Shown here in pieces: positions 4,397-11,362 of a stretch of DNA of 11,362 bases. This stretch comes from an uncultured Clostridia bacterium. GTDB lineage: Bacteria > Bacillota > Clostridia > TANB77 > CAG-508. The position numbers were made by a program, and so were the translations under genes. The stretch is from assembly GCA_947584125.1 (NCBI GenBank), contig CANPWI010000040.1, positions 1-11,362 of the forward strand. Direction: 5' to 3'. A model generated the notes under the pieces. It was not told where the DNA came from and did no database searches. It worked only from the letters and a program-made list of their open reading frames with translations. How positions within the stretch are numbered: position 1 is the first letter of the stretch; each line of letters opens with the position of its first letter.

Positions 4397-7102
4397 TTAT
4401 TTACAGTCATACCAACTTTTAGCTTCAGATAATTCTACAATTAGTGGTACTTTTAATTTAACTGCATTTTCCATTGAGGTTTTTAATATTTCTTTTGCCT
4501 TTTCTTTTTCATCTTCTGTAACCTCTAATAGTAATTCATCATGTATTTGAAGTACTATTTTACTTTTCATATTATTTTGTTTTAATTTGTTATATACATC
4601 TATCATTGCTATTTTCATAATATCAGCTGCACTACCTTGAATTGGCGTGTTCATTGCTGCTCTTTTTCCAAATTGTCTTACCATATAATTTGAAGATTTT
4701 AATTCAGGAATATATCTTCTTCTATGAAATATTGTTTCAACATATCCTTTTTCTTTTGCAATTTCAGGTATTTCTTCCATAAATTTTTTTATACCTTTAT
4801 ATTGTTCTAAGTATTGTTCTATATATTCTTTTGCTTTTTTTCTACTAATTCCTAATTGTTCTCCAAGTCCAAAATCACTAATTCCATATACTATTCCAAA
4901 ATTTACTGCTTTTGCATGTGATCTTTGTTCTTTTGTTACATTTTCTAAAGGTACATTATATACTCTAGCAGCTGTTGATGCATGTATATCTTCATTTCTG
5001 TTAAAAGCTTCTACTAGATGTTCGTCTTCTGATATATGTGCAAATACTCTTAATTCTATTTGTGAATAATCTGCATCTATAAAACTATTATTTCCTTCTG
5101 GTTTAAATACCTTTCTTAGACTTTTTCCTAATTCAAATCTAGTTGGTATATTTTGAAGATTTGGCTCTGTACTGCTTATTCTTCCTGTTTGTGTAACTGT
5201 TTGATGAAAATATGAATGTATTTTGTTTGTTTCTTTATTTATATAAGGTATTAAACCTTCTACATAGGTAGAATTTAATTTTACTAGTTGTCTATATTCT
5301 AATATTTTTTCTATAACTGGATGTTCTGGTATTAATTTTTCCAAAACATCTACATCTGTTGAATATCCGTTTTTATTTTTTTTATATACAGGAAGCTTCA
5401 TTTTATCAAATAGTATTTCTCCTAATTGTTTTGTTGAATTTATATTAAATTCTTCTCCACACATTTGATGAATTTCCTTAGTAAGATTTTCTATTTTTTC
5501 TTTTAAATCTTTTCCTATTTCTATTAATTCTTGCTTATCTACATATATTCCATTATATTGCATATCTGCAAGTACTTCTACCATATTCATTTCTATTGTA
5601 TTAAATAACTCTAATTGATTTGTTTCTTTTAACTTTTCTGATAATGTATTATATAATTCTAATATTATATATACATTTATTGCTTCTTTTTTTACTGTTT
5701 TTTCATTATTTTCTGTTATATCTTCAAACAAATTAATTTGATTTGTTTGCATAGAGTCTTCTTCTTCAAAATAGCTTTCTATATCACAGCTTAAGTAATC
5801 ATTTGCTAAATTTTCTAAGCTGAATTTTGAATAATTAGGATTTAAAATATATGCAGCAATTTCTACATCAAAATATAAGTTATTAACAATTATATTATTT
5901 TGTCTTAATAAAATATAATCTCTTTTTTGTTTAAATCCTATCTTTTTAATTTCTTTGTCTTCAAATATTTCTTTTAGTTTTTGTAGTAAATTACTTTTAA
6001 TATAATATGCTTTATCTGTAATTATACTAATGCCTTCGATTTCTTCTTTTATTATTTTTTCATTTTCTACTGGTTTTGTTTTAAAATGATATATACATTC
6101 TTTATCTTTTATTATTCTTTTTATAATTTTCTCTAGTGCTTCTTCATTTTCAATTTCTTCTAATTCAATTTCTATCTTCTTTTTATTATTTATTTCTTTT
6201 GTTTCATCTTTTAATCCAAATCTTTCTATATATCTATTAAACTTAAGTTCTTTAAAAATTTCTAATACTTTATCTTTATCCCAACTTTTAACTTTGAATT
6301 CTTCTGTTTTGTCTTCAATAGGTACATTTAGATTTATAGTTCCTAATTTTTTTGATAATAATGCTAAATCTTCATTTTCTTCTAATTTTTCCTTTGTTTT
6401 GCCTTTTACATCTGCTGTTCCATCTTTTATTTTTTTATATAAGTTTTCTATAGAATTATATTGCTTTATAAGTTTTATTGCAGTTTTTTCTCCTATTCCT
6501 GGAACACCTGGTATGTTATCTGATGCATCTCCCATTAATCCTTTTACTTCTATTAGTTTTTTTGGCTTTAATCCATAGGTTTCTATAATTTTTTCTTCGT
6601 CAAAATCTTCTACCTCTGTTTTTCCTGCCTTTGTTCTAGGTATACGAATTATTACATTTTTAGTTGCAAGTTGAAAATTATCTCTATCTCCCGAAAGTAT
6701 TGTTACTTGTAAATTTTCTTTTTCTCCTCTTACGGATAATGTACCTATTATATCATCTGCTTCATATCCTTCTTTTTCGATTATTTTAATGTTCATTGCT
6801 TTTAATACTTCTTTAATTATTGGCATTTGAGATGCTAATTCTTCTGGCATACCTTTTCTATTTGCTTTATATCCTTCATACAATTTATGTCTTTGTGTAG
6901 GTGCTTTTAAATCAAATGTTACAACTAAATATTCTGGTTTTATATCTTCTAATATTTTAAACATTATAGCTAAAAAACCATATATTGCATTTGTATATGT
7001 TCCATCATTTGTCATTAACATTTTATTTCCCATTATTCCATAAAATGCTCTATTCATAATGCTATTTCCATCTATTAAAACAAGTTTTTCCATATTTTCC
7101 AT
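4397..7102 (-). CDS. polA: DNA polymerase I, proofreading-deficient type
   Basis: This 901-residue enzyme fills gaps and removes RNA primers in Okazaki-fragment maturation and repair. The 5'-nuclease domain (about 6-295) has the acidic metal ligands: D11 in LIDGNS, D64, E114/D116/D117 in EADD, D139/D141 in SGDRD, and D192/D195 in the helix-hairpin-helix approach GDASDNIPGVPGIGEKTA (191-208). The middle domain (about 310-490) keeps the fold of a 3'-5' exonuclease, but the DxE of Exo I is absent (the region reads IYHFKTKP) and the Exo III aspartate looks like N477. Proofreading is therefore inferred to be lost, as in Bacillus Pol I. The polymerase domain has motif A DADYSQIELR (676-685, D678), motif B with R727, K731, F735 and Y739, and motif C HDE (854-856, D855). 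Two in-frame ATGs compete (7102 and 7093). It lies 12 nt after the TagA-family gene, in the same unit. Confidence 0.97.
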   Translation of the reverse strand: MENMEKLVLIDGNSIMNRAFYGIMGNKMLMTNDGTYTNAIYGFLAIMFKILEDIKPEYLVVTFDLKAPTQRHKLYEGYKANRKGMPEELASQMPIIKEVLKAMNIKIIEKEGYEADDIIGTLSVRGEKENLQVTILSGDRDNFQLATKNVIIRIPRTKAGKTEVEDFDEEKIIETYGLKPKKLIEVKGLMGDASDNIPGVPGIGEKTAIKLIKQYNSIENLYKKIKDGTADVKGKTKEKLEENEDLALLSKKLGTINLNVPIEDKTEEFKVKSWDKDKVLEIFKELKFNRYIERFGLKDETKEINNKKKIEIELEEIENEEALEKIIKRIIKDKECIYHFKTKPVENEKIIKEEIEGISIITDKAYYIKSNLLQKLKEIFEDKEIKKIGFKQKRDYILLRQNNIIVNNLYFDVEIAAYILNPNYSKFSLENLANDYLSCDIESYFEEEDSMQTNQINLFEDITENNEKTVKKEAINVYIILELYNTLSEKLKETNQLELFNTIEMNMVEVLADMQYNGIYVDKQELIEIGKDLKEKIENLTKEIHQMCGEEFNINSTKQLGEILFDKMKLPVYKKNKNGYSTDVDVLEKLIPEHPVIEKILEYRQLVKLNSTYVEGLIPYINKETNKIHSYFHQTVTQTGRISSTEPNLQNIPTRFELGKSLRKVFKPEGNNSFIDADYSQIELRVFAHISEDEHLVEAFNRNEDIHASTAARVYNVPLENVTKEQRSHAKAVNFGIVYGISDFGLGEQLGISRKKAKEYIEQYLEQYKGIKKFMEEIPEIAKEKGYVETIFHRRRYIPELKSSNYMVRQFGKRAAMNTPIQGSAADIMKIAMIDVYNKLKQNNMKSKIVLQIHDELLLEVTEDEKEKAKEILKTSMENAVKLKVPLIVELSEAKSWYDCK

Positions 7103-7105
7103 AAT

Positions 7106-7111
7106 CTCTCC
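7106..7111 (-). promoter_or_regulatory. Ribosome binding site of polA, start slightly ambiguous
   Basis: The minus strand reads GGAGAG at 7111-7106. It stands 3 nt (5 nt from the GGAG core) before the ATG at 7102, but 12-14 nt before the in-frame ATG at 7093. The first is a little close and the second a little far. I chose the first. The alternative would remove only the residues MEN. Confidence 0.55.
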
Positions 7112-7114
7112 AAT

Positions 7115-7849
7115 TTACTTTTTATTACGCTTAATTTTTAACCAATATTTAATATTGTTATCATAAAATCTTTTTAATCTTTTTGGTTCTTTTGTAATTC
7201 TATATAACCATTCTAATTTTAATTTTATAAATATTTTTGGTGCTCTTTTTTTACATCCACTAAGGACATCAAAACTTCCACCAATTCCTATAAATATACC
7301 TTTTTTAAATTTATCAATATTTTTATATATTAAACATTCTTGTAATGGTATACCTAATGCTACTAAAACAATGTCTGGCTCTTTTGTTTCTATTTCTTTA
7401 AATACCTCATTTTTATCTTCTACATATCCATTAACTGCTCCTACTATTTCACAATTTTTGTATTTTTCTTCTATAGAACTTTTTAATTTTTCAAGAATTT
7501 CAGGTTTAGCGCCAAATAGAAATATTTTTTTATTATGCAAATCTGCAAGTTGAATTAATTTTTCAGCTATATCTATTCCAAGTATTGTTTCAGATATAGG
7601 ATAATTATATTCTTTTGCTCCTTTAACTACACCTATTCCATCTGCTACAACAACAGTTTCTTTATCTAAAAATGCATTTCTCAATTCTTCATTTTTTTCA
7701 GATACCATAATTGTTTCTGGATTTGCAGTGATAATAAATTGTTTTTTATTATTTATTAAATTATTTTCTAATTCTTTAAAAAAGGTATTTTTATCTTTTT
7801 TATATATTTTATCAAAATATTTTATAAATTCATTATTTATTTTCTTCAT
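7115..7849 (-). CDS. tagA: TagA/WecG/CpsF-family glycosyltransferase
   Basis: This 244-residue GT26 enzyme probably adds the second sugar, ManNAc in TagA, to a lipid-linked GlcNAc-pyrophosphoryl-undecaprenol at the inner face of the membrane. Visible family features are TANPETIMVS (41-50), VADGIGVV (68-75) with the probable catalytic aspartate D70, LFGAKPE (111-117), ALGIPLQE (164-171, where the family has GxPxQE), GGSFDVLSG (190-198) and LEWLYR (212-217). The basic C-terminal extension (about 200-244, rich in K and R) matches the membrane-docking appendage of TagA. The start, ATG at 7849, lies inside the preceding TagO-like gene (17-nt overlap), with AGGA (7862-7859) 9 nt upstream. The two are thus translationally linked, which fits consecutive steps on one lipid carrier. 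polA follows after 12 nt. The exact sugar (ManNAc, ManNAcA or other) cannot be told from sequence, so the symbol is by family. Confidence 0.9.
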   Translation of the reverse strand: MKKINNEFIKYFDKIYKKDKNTFFKELENNLINNKKQFIITANPETIMVSEKNEELRNAFLDKETVVVADGIGVVKGAKEYNYPISETILGIDIAEKLIQLADLHNKKIFLFGAKPEILEKLKSSIEEKYKNCEIVGAVNGYVEDKNEVFKEIETKEPDIVLVALGIPLQECLIYKNIDKFKKGIFIGIGGSFDVLSGCKKRAPKIFIKLKLEWLYRITKEPKRLKRFYDNNIKYWLKIKRNKK

Positions 7850-8924
7850 CTTCTTCTGTCCTTTTTATTATGTCTTTATATCCTATAGCAACAATTGCAA
7901 TTATTATAAAGCAGAATGATAATGCTTTCCATATTCCACTTTCCATTAATATTATTGCAAACATTCCAAATGTAGCACTAATTCCATATAATATTAAAAC
8001 TGATTGTTTTTGAGAATATCCTTTATCCATTAATCTATAATGAAGATGTCCTCTATCTGGAGATAATATTGCTTTAAAGGATTTTCCTTTTATTGTTCTT
8101 CTTACAATCGCAAATAGGGTATCAAATATAGGCAATGCTAAAATTATAAGAGGTGCTATAATTACAACTGCTGTATAGGTTTTTGCAACTCCTAATATTG
8201 AAATTATTGCTAAACTATATCCTAAAAAATTTGAACCAACATCTCCTATAAAAGTTTTTGCTGGATTAAAGTTAAATGGTAAAAATCCAACAATTGCTCC
8301 TGCTAATGCTGTTATTAGTATTATTGGTATTAAGCTTGAACCATTTAATGTGAATATTATTAGTAATGATAAACATGATATTAATGTTATTCCTGAAGAT
8401 AATCCATCTAATCCATCTATCAAATTAATTGCATTTGTAATTCCTACAATCCAACCTATTGTTAATATATTTGAAAAAGCATCACTTAATCCAATAGTGT
8501 TAATCCAAGGAATATTTATAACATTTATTTTTATTCCACATAATACTGCAACTTCTGCTGCAATTATTTGTGTAATTAATTTGGTTATAGGTTTTATATC
8601 TTTTAAATCATCTATAAAACACACTATACCTAAAATTAATATTCCTAGAAAAAATCCCAACAGTTTTAAATAGTATTTATCAGCTCCGAAAAGATTAACA
8701 TTTTTTTCAATACTCATTATTAATAATAAATATATTATAGAAACCAGAAAACCTGCTATTACTGCTAAGCCTCCAAGTCTTGGTATTACTACCTTATTTA
8801 TTCTTCTTTCTTCGCCTGGATTGTCTACTGCACCAATTTTTTTCGCAAATCTTATTGTATATGGCGTTATTACAAATGCTGTTATAAATGCAAGTAAAAA
8901 CGCAATTACTATGTCACCCCACAT
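7833..8924 (-). CDS. tagO: TagO/WecA-like undecaprenyl-phosphate sugar-1-phosphate transferase
   Basis: This 363-residue polytopic membrane enzyme of the MraY/WecA superfamily transfers a sugar-1-phosphate, usually GlcNAc-1-P from UDP-GlcNAc, to undecaprenyl phosphate. It thereby starts wall teichoic acid or another lipid-linked polymer. Motifs in order are RRINKVVIPRLGG (40-52), the aspartate pair IDDLKDI (104-110), NAINLIDGLDGLSSG (164-178) with N167 and D170, FIGDVGSNFLGY (225-236) with D228, and SPDRGHLHYRL (288-298). The HLH at 293-295 and the preceding loop mark the WecA/TagO branch rather than MraY. About ten to eleven hydrophobic segments are present. The start is ATG at 8924 with GTGAGGTT, its GAGG (8936-8933) 8 nt away. 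It follows the GT2 gene after 57 nt with no terminator or convincing promoter, and overlaps the TagA-family gene. WecA and TagO cannot be distinguished by name here; the downstream TagA homologue favours tagO. Confidence 0.92.
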   Translation of the reverse strand: MWGDIVIAFLLAFITAFVITPYTIRFAKKIGAVDNPGEERRINKVVIPRLGGLAVIAGFLVSIIYLLLIMSIEKNVNLFGADKYYLKLLGFFLGILILGIVCFIDDLKDIKPITKLITQIIAAEVAVLCGIKINVINIPWINTIGLSDAFSNILTIGWIVGITNAINLIDGLDGLSSGITLISCLSLLIIFTLNGSSLIPIILITALAGAIVGFLPFNFNPAKTFIGDVGSNFLGYSLAIISILGVAKTYTAVVIIAPLIILALPIFDTLFAIVRRTIKGKSFKAILSPDRGHLHYRLMDKGYSQKQSVLILYGISATFGMFAIILMESGIWKALSFCFIIIAIVAIGYKDIIKRTEEDEENK

Positions 8925-8981
8925 ATATATAACCTCACTTTTTCGTTTATTTATTGTATTTGGTTAATTTTATATTAAATA

Positions 8982-9923
8982 CTAATCTTCTGTTTTTTCT
9001 TTTATTATATATAATGGTCTATTTTTTACCTCTAAATATGTTTTTGCTAAGTATTGTCCTATAATTCCCATTGAAAACAACTGTACTCCACTAACTAAAA
9101 ATATTACACATATCATTGATGGCCATCCACTTGTTGGATCTCCATATATTAATGTTTTTATTATAATAACTATTATGAAAATAAATGCTATAAGGCAAAA
9201 TATCATTCCCATAATAGATGAAATTATAAGTGGTGTTGTGGTAAATGCTGTTATTCCTTCTAAAGCATATTTCATTAATTTCCAAAATGACCAAGTACTT
9301 GTCCCAGTTTTTCTTTCAATGTTTTCATAAGATATCCATTTTGTATTATACCCAACAAATCCATAAATTCCTTTTAAATATCTATTATATTCTTTTACAT
9401 CTAAAATTGATTTTGCCATTTGTTTTGTCATTAATCTAAAATCTCTTGCACCGTCTACCATTTCTATATCTGATAATTTATTAATTATTTTATAAAAACA
9501 TCTTGCAAAAAAACTTCTAATTATTGGTTCACCTTTTCTATTTTTTCTTCTGGTAGCAATACAATCGTAATTTCCATTTTTTAATTCGTTGTACATTGTA
9601 ATTAATAATTTTGGTGGATCTTGAAGGTCTGCATCCATTATTGCAACAAAATCTCCTTTTGCCATTTCTAATCCTGCATACATTGCTGCTTCTTTTCCAA
9701 AGTTTCTTGAAAAAGATATATGTTTTACTTTTTTATCATTTTCTTCTAATAATTTAATAATTTCAAGTGTATTATCTTTTGAACCATCATTTACAAAAAT
9801 ATATTCAAATTCTACATCTATATCTTTAAAATCATTATTTACTTGTTCTTGAACTTCTTTATAAAATATTGGTACTGATTTTTCTTCATTATAGCATGGA
9901 ATAACAATAGATATAAGTTCCAT
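8982..9923 (-). CDS. GT2 polyprenyl-phosphate glycosyltransferase (DPM1/GtrB-like)
   Basis: This 313-residue membrane enzyme moves a hexose from a nucleotide sugar to polyprenyl (undecaprenyl) phosphate on the cytoplasmic side. The GT-A domain (1-225) has SIVIPCYNEEKSV (5-17), FVNDGSKDNT (43-52), FSRNFGKEAAMYAGL (71-85), the metal-binding DAD in IMDADLQDPP (95-104, D97 and D99), and VDGARDFRLM (156-165), all typical of the DPM1/GtrB/CsbB group. Two C-terminal membrane helices (about 232-258 and 267-292) follow, the standard anchor of this group. The start is ATG at 9923 with AGGAG (9936-9932) 8 nt away. An overlapping ATG at 9931 is out of frame. The gene sits 11 nt after a GT-C-type gene, and such a pair is the classic arrangement in which one makes polyprenyl-P-sugar and the other uses it. 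The sugar cannot be read from sequence. Confidence 0.92.
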   Translation of the reverse strand: MELISIVIPCYNEEKSVPIFYKEVQEQVNNDFKDIDVEFEYIFVNDGSKDNTLEIIKLLEENDKKVKHISFSRNFGKEAAMYAGLEMAKGDFVAIMDADLQDPPKLLITMYNELKNGNYDCIATRRKNRKGEPIIRSFFARCFYKIINKLSDIEMVDGARDFRLMTKQMAKSILDVKEYNRYLKGIYGFVGYNTKWISYENIERKTGTSTWSFWKLMKYALEGITAFTTTPLIISSIMGMIFCLIAFIFIIVIIIKTLIYGDPTSGWPSMICVIFLVSGVQLFSMGIIGQYLAKTYLEVKNRPLYIIKEKTED

Positions 9924-9934
9924 TTCTTCATCTC

Positions 9935-11353
9935 CTATTTCTTATTTTCTATTTTTATATTTGTTTTTATATATTTGCCTACAAAATAAATTATTATAGA
10001 TAATAGTAATATATTAATTGAATATGTCATTCCAACATCCCATGCATCACATCCAATAATAAAGTAATTAAATGAAGGTATTAATGCAACTAAAGTTGTA
10101 ATTATTATAAACTTGTCTAAGTTTTTATTTTGTAATAGTGCTGTTGGTAATAACCATAGTATATACCATTTTTGAAAATTTGTTAATATTAAAAATATAA
10201 AAGCTAGCATTATCCAGTTATATGAATTTATTATTTTTCCAAAATCCTTTTCATTTTTTATTAACAATTTAATTATTAGTCCTACATATATTATTGCAAA
10301 AATTGGTAATGATATATCTCCTATTATTTTTGTAAATTTGTTATTTAAATTTTGAAATAAAAATAGCATTATAGACTGACTAAGTTTTTCATTTTGTACT
10401 AGCATATTTGTAAATATTGTTAAATCTTTATAATATGGCATATACATTATAACCACAAGTAAAATAATGCTTAACCCTGAAATAATACAATATGCTAATT
10501 TTTTTCCCATTTTTTCCTCTTTGAAATAATATAATAATAAAAACGGCACTATAAGTACTGTACTGTATTTAATAGCAATTGAACAGCTCATAGCTAAAAT
10601 TGCAAGATAAATATTTTTCTTTTTAATTATAAAATATAATGAAAGAAAAACAAATAATATTAAATATATATCATTATGTACATTACTTAATAGTTCTACT
10701 AATACTAAAGGATTTAATCCATATATTAATACATTTTTTGTACTGTTTGTTAATTTATATATTAAATAACATAAACCTAAATGCGTAATTAATGCTGCTA
10801 TTTTAAATATATATAAAGCTATTGTAATATTTCCAAATGATAATGTAACTAATATTTTAGCTATAAAATTCCATAATGGGCCGTATACACTAGTTGTTGT
10901 TTTCCAATAACCTGTATTTTGTAAAATTGTATCATTTATTCCTTGATTTTGCAAATCATTAACTGATGTATAATAAGGATTTTCTCCATATTTGGCACTT
11001 AACCAGCTATCTCCTATATAATAATATATATCTGAACTAAGAGTTGGTAATGTAAGCATAAAAATTATAGATATTAACAATATGTATATAAAAATATGTT
11101 TAAAGTTTTTAAATATTTCTTTTTCATTTTTTATTATATAAACATATATTATAGAAAAAATAATTATTAATCCTATAAAAATTATTCCATTTAATATTCC
11201 ATCTGTTGTATTTGAATAATTTGCTAAATTATAAGTATAGTATGAATTAAATCCATCTACAGTTTTATTTTGTAATAAATATATGATTGAAGGTATGCAA
11301 AAAATAATTGATATTATAATTCCTAAATTTATCATTATTTTATTCTTTTTCAT
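9935..11353 (-). CDS. GT-C-type polytopic membrane glycosyltransferase (MptA/MptB-like)
   Basis: This 472-residue, strongly hydrophobic protein has about eleven to thirteen membrane segments and resembles polyprenyl-phosphate-hexose-dependent GT-C enzymes, the bacterial alpha-mannosyltransferase (MptA/MptB) type. The first large outer loop has LSSDIYYYIGDSWLSAKYG (105-123), whose D108 fits the catalytic acidic residue of GT-C enzymes. It is followed by NPYYTSV (125-131) and YGPLW (157-161). Further family-like stretches are NPLVLVELLSNVHNDI (214-229), IKYSTVLIVPF (261-271) and QKWYILWLLP (394-403). It would add a sugar from polyprenyl-P to a glycan outside the membrane, the donor made by the GT2 enzyme encoded 11 nt downstream. 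The start is taken as ATG at 11353. Its ribosome binding site lies at or beyond the right edge (only nine bases are visible), so a longer N-terminus cannot be excluded. Acceptor and sugar are unknown. Confidence 0.75.
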   Translation of the reverse strand: MKKNKIMINLGIIISIIFCIPSIIYLLQNKTVDGFNSYYTYNLANYSNTTDGILNGIIFIGLIIIFSIIYVYIIKNEKEIFKNFKHIFIYILLISIIFMLTLPTLSSDIYYYIGDSWLSAKYGENPYYTSVNDLQNQGINDTILQNTGYWKTTTSVYGPLWNFIAKILVTLSFGNITIALYIFKIAALITHLGLCYLIYKLTNSTKNVLIYGLNPLVLVELLSNVHNDIYLILFVFLSLYFIIKKKNIYLAILAMSCSIAIKYSTVLIVPFLLLYYFKEEKMGKKLAYCIISGLSIILLVVIMYMPYYKDLTIFTNMLVQNEKLSQSIMLFLFQNLNNKFTKIIGDISLPIFAIIYVGLIIKLLIKNEKDFGKIINSYNWIMLAFIFLILTNFQKWYILWLLPTALLQNKNLDKFIIITTLVALIPSFNYFIIGCDAWDVGMTYSINILLLSIIIYFVGKYIKTNIKIENKK

Positions 11354-11362
11354 ATATATTTT

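Noticed and set aside
6294..6578. Plus-strand reading frame of 94 codons
   Set aside because: Antisense to the 5'-nuclease domain of polA; a shadow of conserved coding sequence.
8350..8673. Plus-strand reading frame of 107 codons
   Set aside because: Lies entirely antisense to the TagO-like gene, whose motifs are intact. No ribosome binding site or recognisable domain.
8925..8981. Separate promoter for the TagO-like gene
   Set aside because: A TACAAT is present at 8958-8953, but no -35 better than two of six matches lies 16-18 bases upstream. Read-through from the GT2 gene is simpler.
9091..9294. Minus-strand reading frame of 67 codons inside the GT2 gene
   Set aside because: Other frame of the membrane-anchor part of the GT2 gene. 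The composition reflects AT-rich codons and no ribosome binding site is evident.
1..11362. Mobile element, phage gene, CRISPR array, toxin-antitoxin or defence system
   Set aside because: No transposase, integrase, spaced repeat array, small gene pair or defence motif was seen. All nine genes belong to known housekeeping or envelope families.

Overview
The window comes from an AT-rich, low-GC Bacillota genome, most likely a Clostridia-type bacterium. Reasons: very low GC throughout, strong AGGAGG-type ribosome binding sites, a SigH-type sporulation/stationary-phase sigma factor, a proofreading-deficient DNA polymerase I of the Bacillus/Clostridium kind, and a TagO/TagA-like wall-glycan pair. 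All nine protein genes and the single tRNA gene lie on the minus strand, so transcription runs from high to low coordinates. The species cannot be named from the sequence.

Region by region, in order of transcription. (1) 11353 to 3821: a tightly packed series of a GT-C-type membrane glycosyltransferase, a DPM1/GtrB-like GT2 polyprenyl-phosphate glycosyltransferase, a TagO/WecA-like polyprenyl-phosphate sugar-1-phosphate transferase, a TagA/WecG/CpsF-family transferase, DNA polymerase I (polA) and a short membrane-anchored lytic transglycosylase that starts at TTG. Most gaps are under 16 nt, one pair overlaps by 17 nt, and the series ends in a hairpin with a T-tract (3797-3839) whose 5' arm lies in the last codons of the transglycosylase. 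(2) A candidate promoter near 3694-3666, preceded by regularly spaced A-tracts, feeds a GT4 glycosyltransferase and a small YlbF/YheA-family helical protein. After a hairpin (1914-1955) comes a divergent YugP-like membrane zinc metallopeptidase. (3) A promoter with two perfect consensus hexamers (1152-1123) drives sigH, followed 42 nt later by tRNA-Thr(GGT) and a long perfect inverted repeat (216-266). (4) At the left edge an extended -10 promoter (91-63) points out of the window and should serve a minus-strand gene that begins beyond position 1.

How the genes fit together. Four of the genes in block 1 form a coherent lipid-linked glycan module. TagO-like and TagA-like enzymes would start a polymer on undecaprenyl phosphate. 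The GT2 enzyme would charge polyprenyl phosphate with a sugar on the cytoplasmic side, and the GT-C enzyme would transfer such a sugar to an acceptor outside. The lytic transglycosylase also acts on the envelope. No flippase, polymerase or ligase is present here, so the pathway continues elsewhere. sigH, and more loosely the YlbF-type gene, connect the left half to stationary-phase or sporulation control. I see no mobile element, CRISPR array, phage gene or obvious new defence system. The window reads as ordinary chromosome with several regulatory details worth checking.
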